Positions 26,875 to 36,288 of a stretch of DNA of 64,000 nt are shown piece by piece; the stretch's first letter is position 1; every line of letters begins with the position of its first letter. The notes beneath the pieces are model-generated. The model worked only from the letters and a program-made list of their open reading frames with translations. It was not told the DNA's origin and did not search any database. The DNA is from Prosthecodimorpha staleyi (GTDB lineage: Bacteria; Pseudomonadota; Alphaproteobacteria; Rhizobiales; Ancalomicrobiaceae): contig NZ_JAHHZF010000004.1 of the NCBI RefSeq assembly GCF_018729455.1, forward strand, positions 62,001 through 126,000, read 5' to 3'. A program made the position numbers and the translations under genes.

Positions 26875-27843
26875 ATGAAGGATCGGACGCTCGAAGACCT
26901 GCGCCAGACGGGTCCGGACGCCACATACCGGGTCGAGGACATGCCCTTGCCGTCATCCGCTGCCGAACGCCCCGCGACGGGTCCGTCTACCGAACGCGCG
27001 CCCCTGCGCGCGCCGTCCTTCGTGGTCGGATTGGTCGGACGCGGCATCCAGCTCTCGAAGACGCCAGCCATGCACGAGCGCGAGGCCGACCAGCTCGGGC
27101 TGCGTTACGTCTATCGCCTGATCGATTTCGACCGCCTCGGTCTCCCCGACAGCGAACTCGGCGGCATCCTTGCGGCCGCGCGCCGGCTCGGCTTTGCCGG
27201 CCTCAACGTGACGCACCCGTTCAAACAGGCGGTCATCGCCCATCTCGACGGTCTCTCCGACGACGCCCGGGAGCTCGGCGCTGTCAACACTGTCGTGTTC
27301 GAGGGCGATCGTGCCATCGGCCACAACACCGATTGGTGGGGCTTCGCCGAGAGCTTCCGGCGCAACATGCCCGGACAATCCCTCGAATCGGCCATCCTGT
27401 TCGGCGCCGGCGGGGCCGGCGTGGCGGTCGCCCACGCACTCATGACGCTCGGGACCGGCCGGTTGACCGTCGTCGACACCGATCCGGCCCGGGCCGCCGG
27501 ACTGGCCGGTGATCTGTGCGCTCGTTTCGGTGCCGGACGGGCCGAGGCGGGCTCGGCCGCGGATGCCGCGCGCAGCGCCGGCATCGTCAACGCGACGCCG
27601 GTCGGCATGGCCAAATATCCCGGCTTGCCGCTGCCGGAGGCGCTGATCCGGCCCGACCACTGGGTCGCCGACATCGTCTACTTCCCGCTCAAGACCGAGC
27701 TTCTGGCGACGGCGCGCGCCAAAGGCTGCCGGATTCTCGCCGGCGGCGGGATGGCGGTCTTCCAGGCCGTCGGCGCCTTCCGGCTATTCACCGGAGCCGA
27801 ACCCGATCCCGATCGGATGCAGGCCCATTTCGACGTTCTATGA
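26875..27843 (+). CDS. Shikimate/quinate dehydrogenase family protein
   Basis: A 322-residue AroE-fold NAD(P) oxidoreductase (300 residues if the ATG at 26941 is used; neither start has a strong ribosome site). Substrate motifs SKTPAMHE, GLNVTHPFKQ and NTDWWGF are present. They include the catalytic lysine of the HPFKQ box and the aspartate of NTDW, plus the nucleotide loop FGAGGAGVAVAHAL and a C-terminal GMAVFQAVGAF. The N-terminal 45 residues are poorly ordered and may not be translated. Location before a TRAP transporter and opposite a TetR gene suggests a catabolic quinate/shikimate or related enzyme rather than the biosynthetic AroE. Confidence 0.82.
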   Translation: MKDRTLEDLRQTGPDATYRVEDMPLPSSAAERPATGPSTERAPLRAPSFVVGLVGRGIQLSKTPAMHEREADQLGLRYVYRLIDFDRLGLPDSELGGILAAARRLGFAGLNVTHPFKQAVIAHLDGLSDDARELGAVNTVVFEGDRAIGHNTDWWGFAESFRRNMPGQSLESAILFGAGGAGVAVAHALMTLGTGRLTVVDTDPARAAGLAGDLCARFGAGRAEAGSAADAARSAGIVNATPVGMAKYPGLPLPEALIRPDHWVADIVYFPLKTELLATARAKGCRILAGGGMAVFQAVGAFRLFTGAEPDPDRMQAHFDVL

Positions 27844-27940
27844 TCCAGGGCAAGACCCGGGGATCGAGATTGCGGCCGCGATCCCCAGGGCTTAACGAAG
27901 AGCCGCTGACAACCAAGCAAGAACCCAAGGAGGAAGCCCG

Positions 27941-28942
27941 ATGACCGTACTTTCCCGCCGCTCGCTTCTGCAGGCCTCCCTCGCCGGCGCCGCCGTTGCC
28001 GGCTTCGGCCTTTCGAGCGCCCGCGCCCAGGCGGACAAGCCGCTTTTGCGCATGTCGGCGCCGCTGACCCCGACCGACCAGCGCGCGATCGGCCTCGAGA
28101 AGCATTTCGGCCCGGCCGTGGCCGGCTTCGCCACCTACCAGCCGCACTACAACGCGACGCTGTTCAAGCAGGGCACCGAGCTCGAGGCGATCGCCCGCGG
28201 CAACCTCGAAATGTCGATCACCTCGGCGCAGGAACTGGCCACCCTGATCCCGGCCTGGTCGATCTTCACCGCCGGCTACCTGCTGCGCGACGCCGAGCAC
28301 CAGAAGAAGGTGTTCGCCTCCGACCTGATGGACGGCCTGAAGAAGACCACCGAGGACAAGCTCGGCGTCAAGCTGCTCTCGGTCATGTATCTCGGCCGCC
28401 GCCAGCTCAACCTGCGCACCGAGAAGGAGATCAAGACGCCCGAGGATCTCGCCGGCATGAAGCTGCGCATGCCGAATTCGGAAGCCTGGCTGTTCCTCGG
28501 CAAGGCGCTCGGCGCCAACCCGCTGCCGATGGCCTTCACGGAGATCTATACCGCACTGCAGACCGGCGCCATCGACGGCCAGGACAACCCGCTGCCGACC
28601 GACAAGGACTCCAAGTTCTACGAGGTCACCAAGCAGATCGTCCTGACCAGCCATCTGGTCGACCAGAACTATCTCGCCTTCTCCAAGAAGGTCTGGGACA
28701 AGTTCACCCCCGACCAGCAGGCGACCGTCCAGAAGGCCGCCGACGCCGCCGCCGAGGCCGCGCGCCAGGCCCAGCTGAAGCTCGAGGACGATCTGGTCGA
28801 CTTCTTCAAGCAGCAGGGCCTCAAGGTCTATGCGCCCGACGTTGCCGCCTTCCGCAAGAAGGTTCAGGCCGACTACCTGACCTCCAAATTCGCGAAGGAC
28901 TGGCCGGCGGGTCTGGTCGACAAGATCAACGCCATCCAGTGA
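27941..28942 (+). CDS. dctP: TRAP transporter substrate-binding protein (DctP family)
   Basis: A 333-residue periplasmic receptor with a twin-arginine-like signal (SRRSLLQASLAGAAVAGFG). The DctP fold is recognised by LGRRQLNLRTEKEIKTPEDL, then GMKLRMPNSEAW and TEIYTALQTGAIDGQDNP. The arginine in KLRMPNS is the usual carboxylate-binding residue. It binds an organic acid and delivers it to the DctQM permease encoded next. AAGGAGGAAG precedes the ATG. The upstream dehydrogenase hints at a hydroaromatic acid. Confidence 0.93.
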   Translation: MTVLSRRSLLQASLAGAAVAGFGLSSARAQADKPLLRMSAPLTPTDQRAIGLEKHFGPAVAGFATYQPHYNATLFKQGTELEAIARGNLEMSITSAQELATLIPAWSIFTAGYLLRDAEHQKKVFASDLMDGLKKTTEDKLGVKLLSVMYLGRRQLNLRTEKEIKTPEDLAGMKLRMPNSEAWLFLGKALGANPLPMAFTEIYTALQTGAIDGQDNPLPTDKDSKFYEVTKQIVLTSHLVDQNYLAFSKKVWDKFTPDQQATVQKAADAAAEAARQAQLKLEDDLVDFFKQQGLKVYAPDVAAFRKKVQADYLTSKFAKDWPAGLVDKINAIQ

Positions 28943-29120
28943 CGGCCCGAAGGCGGGGCTGGCCCAATGCCCGCCCCGCCGGAGGCATGGTCCCTGACCG
29001 GTTGCCGCTGAACGGACCCGGACCGGACAGGGACGCGATGCCATGCGGCGGTCCCCGTCTGCGCTGAAGCGGATGGGGGCCGCCGTCCTATCGGCTGTGG
29101 CCAAGGGAGGGGAACCGGCC

Positions 29121-29618
29121 ATGCGGGCGGTCATGCATTTTCTGCACAAGCGGGCCGAGAACGTGCTCGTCATCCTGATGGCGGTCATGTTCGCCGCCTT
29201 CATCGTCCAGATCGGTTCGCGCTACGTCTTCAATGCGCCGGTCGACTGGGCCTACGAGGTCATCCTCGACACCTGGCTCTGGGCCGTGTTCTGGGGCGCG
29301 GCCTTCCTGCTCGACGACCGCGACCACGTGAAATTCGACGTGATCTACAATGCCGGCCGCGAGCGGACCCGGCGCATCTATGCGCTGATCAGCGCGGTCC
29401 TCCTCGCCGGCGGCTTCCTGGCCTCGGTGCCGGCCACCTGGGACTACATCTCCTTCAAGGCGATCCGGTCGAGCGACATGCTCGGCATCCGGCTCGACTA
29501 CCTGTTCTCGGTCTATCTGGCCTTTCTGGCCGGGATGATCGTGCGCTACGCGATCCGCGCGGTCCGGCTGGCCAAGGGGGCGCCGATGTCGGCCTTCGAG
29601 CGGGAGGACTCCCTATGA
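29121..29618 (+). CDS. dctQ: TRAP transporter small permease (DctQ family)
   Basis: A 165-residue membrane protein with four hydrophobic helices, including FIVQIGSRYVFNAPVDWAYE and LWAVFWGAAFLLDDRDHVKFD, both conserved in DctQ. I start it at the ATG at 29121, which has GGGAGGGG ten bases upstream; an in-frame ATG at 29043 adds a polar 26-residue stretch. It overlaps dctM by four bases. The 178-base gap after dctP has no clear terminator, so the three genes are probably one transcript. Confidence 0.88.
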   Translation: MRAVMHFLHKRAENVLVILMAVMFAAFIVQIGSRYVFNAPVDWAYEVILDTWLWAVFWGAAFLLDDRDHVKFDVIYNAGRERTRRIYALISAVLLAGGFLASVPATWDYISFKAIRSSDMLGIRLDYLFSVYLAFLAGMIVRYAIRAVRLAKGAPMSAFEREDSL

Positions 29619-30910
29619 GCCCCGCCTTCTACTGGTGCATCGCGCTGCTGTTCGGCCTCGCCGGCATCGGCGCGCCCGTCGCGCTGTCGATGATCGTTTC
29701 CTCGATCCTCTACCTGTTCCTGAAGGGACAGGATGTCGGGCTTGCCGCCGAGCAGATGATCCAGGGCATCTACGACAGCTTCCTGCTGCTCGCCATTCCG
29801 CTGTTCATCACCGCCGCGAACATCATGAACGCGGGCACGATCTCGGAACGGCTGCTGAAGTTCTGCCTCGCCCTGGTCGGCCGCTTCCGCGGCGGGCTCG
29901 GCCATGTCAACGTCGTCGCCAACATGATCTTCGCCGGCATGTCGGGCTCGGCGGTGGCCGATGCGGTCGGGCTCGGCAAGATCATCATCGAGATGATGCG
30001 GCGGGAGAACCGCTATTCGGCCGGCTATGCCGCGGCGATCACGGCGGCCGCCTCGACCATCGGCCCGATCATCCCGCCATCGATCCCGATGGTCATGTAT
30101 GCGCTGATCTCGGACACCTCGATCGGCTATCTGTTCCTCGGCGGCTTCATCCCCGGCATCATGATGGGCATCGCCCTGATGATCCTGAACGCCCGGATGG
30201 CGCGGATCGAGAATGTCCCGCTCGAAGTGCCCGTGCCGCGCGCGGAACTGCCGCGCCTGACGCTGCGTGCCTTCCCGGCACTGATGATGCCGGTCATCCT
30301 GCTGTTCGGCATCTATGGCGGGGCGACCACGCCGACCGAGGCCGCCGCCATCGCGGCGCTCTATGCGCTGATCCTGGCGACCTTCTTCTACCGCGCGGTC
30401 AGCTTCGGCACGCTCTATTCGGTGTTCCTGGAGAGCGGCCGGGCGACCGCCTCCGTCGGCCTGGTCATCGGCGCCTCGCTGATCTTCAACTACATCGTCG
30501 CCGCCGAGAACATCCCGGCCCAGGTCTCCGCGCTGATGAAGGGGCTCGACGTCTCGCCGCTGGTCTTCCTGCTCGGCGTCAACGTCCTGTTCCTGATCCT
30601 CGGCTGCCTGCTCGATGCGACCACCATCATCCTGGTGATCATTCCGCTGTTCATCCCGACCTGCAAGGCGCTCGGGATCGACATGGTCCATTTCGGCGTC
30701 ACCGCCGTCGTGAATTGCATGATCGGCCTGATCACGCCGCCCTACGGGGTGCTGCTGTTCGTCATCAACGCGATCACGGGCATTCCGCTCCGGACCATCA
30801 TCAAGGCGATCTGGCCCTATATCGGGGTCCTGGGGATCGCGCTCCTGATCATGCTCCTGGTGCCGCAGACGGTCCTGTTCCTGCCGCGTCTATTCGGCTA
30901 CGTCGGCTGA
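29615..30910 (+). CDS. dctM: TRAP transporter large permease (DctM family)
   Basis: A 431-residue polytopic permease of the ion transporter superfamily with about 12 helices. Typical DctM motifs are FAGMSGSAVADAVGLGKI and AAASTIGPIIPPSIPMVMYA, and the C-terminal half contains GLITPPYGVLLFV. It uses a sodium or proton gradient to import the ligand delivered by DctP. It begins inside the end of dctQ (ATGA overlap) and is followed by a clear terminator. Confidence 0.93.
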   Translation: MSPAFYWCIALLFGLAGIGAPVALSMIVSSILYLFLKGQDVGLAAEQMIQGIYDSFLLLAIPLFITAANIMNAGTISERLLKFCLALVGRFRGGLGHVNVVANMIFAGMSGSAVADAVGLGKIIIEMMRRENRYSAGYAAAITAAASTIGPIIPPSIPMVMYALISDTSIGYLFLGGFIPGIMMGIALMILNARMARIENVPLEVPVPRAELPRLTLRAFPALMMPVILLFGIYGGATTPTEAAAIAALYALILATFFYRAVSFGTLYSVFLESGRATASVGLVIGASLIFNYIVAAENIPAQVSALMKGLDVSPLVFLLGVNVLFLILGCLLDATTIILVIIPLFIPTCKALGIDMVHFGVTAVVNCMIGLITPPYGVLLFVINAITGIPLRTIIKAIWPYIGVLGIALLIMLLVPQTVLFLPRLFGYVG

Positions 30911-30930
30911 CGGAACACCGCACGAAAACA

Positions 30931-30968
30931 AGCGGCGGCCGGATCGCTCCGGCCGCCGCTTTCGTTTC
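30931..30968 (+). terminator. Rho-independent terminator after dctM
   Basis: A perfect 13-base GC-rich stem (AGCGGCGGCCGGA) with loop TCGC is followed by TTTCGTTT. It lies 20 bases after the dctM stop and before the convergent IalB-like gene. Confidence 0.85.
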
Positions 30969-30985
30969 GCCGATCCCCGACAGGA

Positions 30986-32167
30986 TCAGAACGGAATGTA
31001 CTTCTGAACGCATTCCATGACGCTCTCCATCGGGCCGGTCGTCTCGCCGAAGGCGTAGCGCCAGGTCTTGCCGCCGCCCTGGATGGTCACGGTGTCGGCA
31101 TCGGCCAGGAGCTCGTAGTGGCCGGTGCCCTTAGGCTCAGAGAGGGACAGCCACTCCACGCCCTCGGGATCCGTGGTGGCGACGGCGACGCCCTTGACCG
31201 TGTTGCGGGTGTTGTACTTCTTCGACGAGAAGGTGTAGCTGACCGGCACCTGCCGGCCGAGCGCCCCGGTGGACTCGCCCATGAAGTCGATCAGCAGGGA
31301 CTTGCCGTTGAGGCGGAAGCGGATGGCCGTCTCGGACGCCAGGATCCGCGTCGTCGAGCAGAACAGGACCTTGCCGCGCGGATCGCGCTTGAAATACTCG
31401 ATCGTCCAGGGACCTGCCGTGGCGTATTCCTCGCGGATGCCCGTCGGCTGGCCGGCCGCCGGCGCACCGCCCTGCTGGCCCTGGAACCCGCCCTGGGCCT
31501 GGCCGAAGCCCTGCCCCTGACCGCCGCCCTGGGCCTGGCCGAACCCTTGCGCCTGCCCGAAACCTTGAGCCTGACCGCCGCCCTGCGCCTGCCCGAAGCC
31601 CTGCTGGGTCTGGCCGAACCCGCCGGACGGCGGCCGGGGCGGCGCGGCGGCGGCCTGGCCGCCGCCGGTCGACACCGCGATGCACTCGCTGAGCGCGGTC
31701 AGCACGGTGGTCATGCCGTTCAAGGTCCAGCGATAGCTGGCGATGCCGTTGGGGACGCCCGGACCGGTCAGGTCGACCATCATCTGACCGCGATGGGCCG
31801 AGACGGTCTGCACCATGGCATCCGGCATGGCGAACCAGACCCGCCCGCCGGTGCCGCCGACCGGGAGGGGGATGTTCGGCCCGCGCTCGAACAGAAAGGT
31901 CGCCTGGACGGGGCCACCGCGGATGCCCGGATCGGGCACCGACACGGTGTAGAGGCCTTGGGGCGTCACGGCGAAGCGCAGCATGGTCGGACCCGGCCCC
32001 ATCGAGGCGGTGCACCGGTTGAACTGTCCCTTCTCGTAAATCTGCAGGATCGCGAAGGATCCGACCCGGGTATAGTCCACCTGCTGATAGCCCGGCTGGC
32101 CAAACGCCGGCATCGCCGCCGTCGCCAACAGCGGCAGACCCAGCGCCGCCGCCCCCCATCTCGACAT
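30986..32167 (-). CDS. IalB-like secreted protein with two homologous halves and a Gly/Gln repeat linker
   Basis: A 393-residue exported protein (signal peptide about 1-23). Two invasion-associated-locus-B-like beta domains, residues about 30-165 and 245-393, each contain a spaced cysteine pair (Cys52/Cys162; Cys270 and a cysteine near 388). They are joined by a 53-residue repeat of GFGQAQ and GGGQAQ units at about 182-234. IalB family proteins are periplasmic or surface proteins of unknown biochemical role in Hyphomicrobiales. A single IalB domain is the usual form, so the tandem architecture is notable. AGGAGAG precedes the ATG. It is convergent with the TRAP operon. Confidence 0.75.
   Translation of the reverse strand: MSRWGAAALGLPLLATAAMPAFGQPGYQQVDYTRVGSFAILQIYEKGQFNRCTASMGPGPTMLRFAVTPQGLYTVSVPDPGIRGGPVQATFLFERGPNIPLPVGGTGGRVWFAMPDAMVQTVSAHRGQMMVDLTGPGVPNGIASYRWTLNGMTTVLTALSECIAVSTGGGQAAAAPPRPPSGGFGQTQQGFGQAQGGGQAQGFGQAQGFGQAQGGGQGQGFGQAQGGFQGQQGGAPAAGQPTGIREEYATAGPWTIEYFKRDPRGKVLFCSTTRILASETAIRFRLNGKSLLIDFMGESTGALGRQVPVSYTFSSKKYNTRNTVKGVAVATTDPEGVEWLSLSEPKGTGHYELLADADTVTIQGGGKTWRYAFGETTGPMESVMECVQKYIPF
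31466..31624 (-). repeat. In-frame Gly/Gln tandem repeat
   Basis: The DNA encoding the GFGQAQ/GGGQAQ linker is a degenerate run of short in-frame units (about 18 bases each). It lies wholly inside the IalB-like gene, so it is a coding repeat and not a CRISPR. Copy-number change by slippage would keep the frame. Confidence 0.85.
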
Positions 32168-32698
32168 CACGCACTCTCCTCTTGACCCGGCGACCGCGTC
32201 CGGCCGCTTCCCCGTCGGTAAACGAACTCCGCACGAACTCGGGCCGGACAATGCCGGATGGACCGCGGAACAGCAAGCCTTACGGTTGCAAGTACATGAT
32301 GTTTCTGATCAATCTGGAATCGCCCGAAGGTGTCCCGATTTCCGGATTGTAAATGATCGACTGCGACCCGCCCGACGGGCAGCACACAGGTGCCGGGCCC
32401 AGGACCGAGATTTGACTATTTTCTGATCAAATCAAGAAATATGCGCAATGTTTGTGCACCATCAAGGCAGCCGTGGTCACGGCTCCGGCCCGGCCCCGTG
32501 CGACGGCCGACACGACGGCATCTGCGCCCGCCCGGACCGATCCATCAGGAGTTTTCCGAATTCTCCCGCGCCCCGCGCCGCTCGCACAGCCGGCGTCGGC
32601 CCTCCGGACGGCGGTCCCGGTCGCGCGCGCCCCGCCCGGCACGCTTCTTGAAGACCGCATGTCCGAGCCTAGCCTCATCAACAGCCCGAAGGTCCGAT
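32168..32698. other. Long divergent intergenic region before the ABC transporter operon
   Basis: About 530 bases with no convincing gene; frames here show skewed shadow composition. The stretch 32280-32460 is clearly less GC-rich. It contains TTGACT (32412-32417) followed 17 bases later by AGAAAT, a weak promoter candidate for the downstream operon. TGATCAAATCAAG and similar short words recur at 32307 and 32423. No hairpin of note is seen. Confidence 0.4.
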
Positions 32699-34300
32699 AT
32701 GGTCACCAGCGTTCTTTCGAAATCCTTCGCCGCCGGCATGCTTCTGCTCGGCTCGACCGTCCTGGCCTCGGCCGGCGGCACCCTGCGCGTCGGCATGACC
32801 GCGTCGGACATCCCGCTGACCACCGGCCAGACCGACAATGGCGGCGAGGGCATGCGCTTCCTCGGCTATACGGCCTATGATTCGCTGATCGAGTGGGATC
32901 TGACCGCCTCGGACAAGCCGTCGACCATCATCCCGGGCCTCGCCACCTCCTGGACGGTCGACGCCACCGACAAGACCAAGTGGACCTTCAAGCTCCGTCC
33001 GGGCGTCAAGTTCCATGACGGCAGCGCGTTCAATGCCGACACCGTCGTCTGGAATTTCGAAAAGCTGCTCAACAAGGATGCCGCCCAGTTCGATCCGCGC
33101 CAGTCGGCGCAGGGCCGTTCGCGCATCCCGGCGGTGGCCAGCTACAAGGTGATCGATCCGCTGACCGTCGAGATCGTCACCAAGACCCCCGACGCCACCC
33201 TGCCCTACCAGCTCGCCTGGATCATGATGTCCTCCCCGGCCAACTGGGAAAAGCAGGGCAAGAGCTGGGACAACTACGCCAAGAGCCCGTCTGGCACCGG
33301 CCCGTGGAAGATCGTGTCCTTCGTCCCGCGCGAGAAGGCCGAGATGGTCCCGAATCCCGACTATTGGGACAAGACCCGCGTGCCGAAGCTCGACAAGCTG
33401 GTCGTCGTGCCGCTGCCGGAACCGTCCGCCCGCGTCGCCGCGCTCCGGTCCGGCCAGGTCGACTGGATCGAGAATCCGGCGCCCGATACGGTGCCGTCGC
33501 TGAAGTCCGCCGGCTTCAAGATCGTCACCAACGCCTATCCGCATAACTGGACCTGGCATCTCTCCCGCGTCGAGGGCTCGCCCTGGAACGACGTGCGCGT
33601 GCGCAAGGCGGCCAATCTGGCGGTCGACCGCGAGGGCATGAAGGAACTGCTGTCCGGCCTGATGATCCCGGCCGAGGGCTTCATGCCGCCCGGCCACCAG
33701 TGGTTCGGCAAGCCGACCTTCAAGCTGAAATACGACCCCGAGGCGGCCAAGAAGCTGCTCGCCGAGGCCGGCTTCAGCCCGTCCAAGCCGCTGGAGACCA
33801 AGATCCTGATCTCGCCGTCGGGCTCGGGCCATATGCTGCCGCTGCCGATGAACGAGTTCGTGCAGCAGAACCTCGCCGAGGTCGGCATCAAGGTGTCGTT
33901 CGAGGTGGTCGAGTGGAACACGCTGATCAACATCTGGCGTGCCGGCGCGAAGCATGAAAGCTCCAAGGGCGCCACGGGGATGAACTACACCTACTTCATC
34001 CAGGACCCCTTCACCGGCTTCATGCGTCACCTGCAGTGCAACCTGGCCCCGCCGGCCGGCACCAACTGGGGCTACTACTGCGATCCGGCGATGGACAAGC
34101 TGTTCGACGAGGTCCGCACGACCTTTGATCCGGCGGCGCAGCAGAAGACCCTGGAGAAGATCCACGAGAAGTATGTCGACGAGGCGCTGTTCCTGATGGT
34201 CACCCACGACGTCAATGCCCGCGCCATGAGCGCGAAGGTCAAGGGCTTCGTGCAGGCGCAGAACTGGTTCCAGAACTTCTCCTCCATCACGATGGACTGA
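32699..34300 (+). CDS. ABC transporter substrate-binding protein, peptide/nickel family
   Basis: A 533-residue periplasmic receptor of family 5 (SBP_bac_5). A signal peptide ends near VLASAGG. The conserved segment WTFKLRPGVKFHDGSAFNAD lies at about residues 98-117, and a second recognisable segment is NDVRVRKAANLAVDRE. It collects an oligopeptide or another small solute. The four downstream genes supply two permeases and two ATPases, making a complete Dpp/Opp-type system. The start is the ATG at 32699 with GAAGG upstream; a much longer open frame upstream has no protein-like composition. The ligand is not predictable. Confidence 0.9.
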   Translation: MVTSVLSKSFAAGMLLLGSTVLASAGGTLRVGMTASDIPLTTGQTDNGGEGMRFLGYTAYDSLIEWDLTASDKPSTIIPGLATSWTVDATDKTKWTFKLRPGVKFHDGSAFNADTVVWNFEKLLNKDAAQFDPRQSAQGRSRIPAVASYKVIDPLTVEIVTKTPDATLPYQLAWIMMSSPANWEKQGKSWDNYAKSPSGTGPWKIVSFVPREKAEMVPNPDYWDKTRVPKLDKLVVVPLPEPSARVAALRSGQVDWIENPAPDTVPSLKSAGFKIVTNAYPHNWTWHLSRVEGSPWNDVRVRKAANLAVDREGMKELLSGLMIPAEGFMPPGHQWFGKPTFKLKYDPEAAKKLLAEAGFSPSKPLETKILISPSGSGHMLPLPMNEFVQQNLAEVGIKVSFEVVEWNTLINIWRAGAKHESSKGATGMNYTYFIQDPFTGFMRHLQCNLAPPAGTNWGYYCDPAMDKLFDEVRTTFDPAAQQKTLEKIHEKYVDEALFLMVTHDVNARAMSAKVKGFVQAQNWFQNFSSITMD

Positions 34301-34445
34301 TCCGGCCGGCGCGGCGCCTCGCGCGCCGCGCCCGTCCCTTCCCGGGCGCCGACTGGGTCTCTCGCCGCCTTCCGACCGGGTCCCGGCACCCGGCGGCCCC
34401 GCAACACCCCCCTCTCAAGGCCAACGGCCCCGGAGCTTCCGACGC

Positions 34446-35402
34446 ATGCTGTCCTATGTGCTGAAGCGCATGCTCCTGATCCTGCCGGTGGCGCTGGGGG
34501 TCAGCGTGGTCTGCTTCCTGCTCGTGCATCTGTCGCCGGGCGACCCGCTGACCGCCATCCTGCCGACCGACGCCTCGGCGGAGACCCAGGCCGAGATGCG
34601 CAAGCTCTACGGCTTCGACCAGCCGCTGCCGGTCCAGTTCGTCCTCTGGCTTGGCCGGGTGCTGACCGGCGATCTCGGCATCTCGATCGCCACCGGCCGC
34701 CCGGTCGCCGCCGAGGTCGGCCGCGCGGTGGTCAATTCGGTCATCCTGGCGGCGGCCGCGACCCTGATCGGCTTCTTCTTCGGCTCCCTGTTCGGTTTCG
34801 TCGCCGGCTATTTCCGCAACAGCTGGATCGACAAGCTGGCCAGCTTCCTGGCGGTGATCGGCGTCAGCGTGCCGCACTACTGGCTCGGCATGGTGCTGGT
34901 GATCATCTTCTCGGTGCAGTTCAATCTGCTGCCGGCGACCGGCGGCGGCCCGAACGGCTCGTCCGACACGCGCAGCCTCGACTGGGAGTATCTGCGCTTC
35001 CTGATCCTGCCGGCCGTGACCATGTCGGTGATCCCGATGGGCATCATCGCGCGCACGCTCCGCGCCCTCGTCGCCGAGATCCTGAGCCAGGAATTCGTCC
35101 AGGGCCTGACCGCCAAGGGCCTGCTCGACCGCGGCGTCTTCGCCCATGTGGTCAAGAATGCCGCTCCGACCGCCTTTGCGGTGATGGGCCTGCAGCTCGG
35201 CTACCTGCTCGGCGGCTCGATCCTGATCGAGACCGTGTTCGCCTGGCCGGGCACCGGCTTCCTGCTCAACACCGCCATCTTCCAGCGCGACCTGCCCTTG
35301 CTCCAGGGCACCATCCTGGTGCTGGCCATGTTCTTCGTGGTCCTGAACCTCGTCGTCGATGTCGCCCAGGCGGCGGTCGATCCGCGTGTGAAGAGGAGCT
35401 GA
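34446..35402 (+). CDS. ABC transporter permease, DppB type
   Basis: A 318-residue inner-membrane permease with six hydrophobic helices. The N-terminal segment SYVLKRMLLILPVALGVSVV and the CFLLVHLSPGDP box are typical of DppB/OppB. The EAA loop for ATPase contact lies in RTLRALVAEILSQEFVQGLT, about residues 202-221, and the C-terminal SILIETVFAWPGTGFLL completes the signature. It forms the membrane channel with the next gene's product. The gap to that gene is only four bases. Confidence 0.92.
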   Translation: MLSYVLKRMLLILPVALGVSVVCFLLVHLSPGDPLTAILPTDASAETQAEMRKLYGFDQPLPVQFVLWLGRVLTGDLGISIATGRPVAAEVGRAVVNSVILAAAATLIGFFFGSLFGFVAGYFRNSWIDKLASFLAVIGVSVPHYWLGMVLVIIFSVQFNLLPATGGGPNGSSDTRSLDWEYLRFLILPAVTMSVIPMGIIARTLRALVAEILSQEFVQGLTAKGLLDRGVFAHVVKNAAPTAFAVMGLQLGYLLGGSILIETVFAWPGTGFLLNTAIFQRDLPLLQGTILVLAMFFVVLNLVVDVAQAAVDPRVKRS

Positions 35403-35406
35403 GGCC

Positions 35407-36288
35407 GTGGTGTCGCTCTCGCCCGCCGTGCCGACCGTGGTCGCCCGCTCGCCCGGCTACTGGAGCGGCGTCTTCACCCGCCTCAGCCGCGACAAGCTCG
35501 CCATGGCGGCGCTGGCGATCCTGGTGCTGATCGTCCTGATGGCGATCCTCGCGCCCTATCTGGCGCCGGCCGACCCCGCCAAGGCGACCATGCTGCGCCG
35601 TCTGAAGCCGATCGGCACGCCCGGCTATCCGCTCGGCGGCGACGAGCTCGGCCGCGACATGCTCTCGCGCCTGATCTACGGCTCGCGCCTGTCGCTGATC
35701 ATGGGCGTCACGCCGGTCCCGGTCGCCTTCGTCATCGGCACCATCCTGGGGGTCACCGCCGGCTATGCGGGCGGCTTCCTCAACACCGTGATCATGCGCA
35801 CGGCCGACATCTTTTTCGCCTTCCCGTCGGTCCTGCTCGCCGTGGCGCTGTCCGGCGCGCTCGGCGCGGGCCTTCTGAACGCGCTGGTCGCGCTGACCAT
35901 CGTGTTCATCCCGCCGGTTACCCGCATCGCCGAGGCCGTCACCACGCAGGTCCGAAGTCTCGACTATGTCGAGGCGGCCCGGACGAGCGGCGCCGGCGCC
36001 GCCAAGATCATCCGCATCCATGTCCTGCCCAACGTGCTCGGCCCGGTCTTCGTCTATGCGACCAGCCTGATCTCGGTCTCGATGATCCTCGCCGCCGGCC
36101 TGTCCTTCCTCGGCCTCGGCGTGCGTCCGCCGGAAGCCGAATGGGGCCTGATGCTGAACACGCTCCGCACCGCGATCTACACCCAGCCGATGGTCGCCGC
36201 CCTGCCGGGCATCATGATCTTCATCACCTCGATCTCCTTCAACACGCTTTCCGACGGATTGCGCTCCGCCATGGACGTAAAGGCATGA
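35407..36288 (+). CDS. ABC transporter permease, DppC type
   Basis: A 293-residue permease starting with two GTG codons. It has the DppC N-terminal helix (LAMAALAILVLIVLMAILAPYLAP), the signature LGGDELGRDMLSRLIYGSR and the EAA loop SLDYVEAARTSGAGAAKIIR. The C-terminus carries GVRPPEAEWGLMLN, typical of the family. It pairs with the DppB-type permease upstream. The stop overlaps the next start (ATGA), so translation is coupled with the ATPase. Confidence 0.92.
   Translation: MVSLSPAVPTVVARSPGYWSGVFTRLSRDKLAMAALAILVLIVLMAILAPYLAPADPAKATMLRRLKPIGTPGYPLGGDELGRDMLSRLIYGSRLSLIMGVTPVPVAFVIGTILGVTAGYAGGFLNTVIMRTADIFFAFPSVLLAVALSGALGAGLLNALVALTIVFIPPVTRIAEAVTTQVRSLDYVEAARTSGAGAAKIIRIHVLPNVLGPVFVYATSLISVSMILAAGLSFLGLGVRPPEAEWGLMLNTLRTAIYTQPMVAALPGIMIFITSISFNTLSDGLRSAMDVKA

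Noticed and set aside
31466-31624. Short tandem repeats that could suggest a CRISPR array
   Set aside because: Units are in-frame codons for Gly/Gln hexapeptides inside a real gene, with no unique spacers.
32678-34207. A 509-codon minus-strand open frame opposite the ABC binding-protein gene
   Set aside because: Shadow frame; the plus-strand protein matches the SBP family over its full length.
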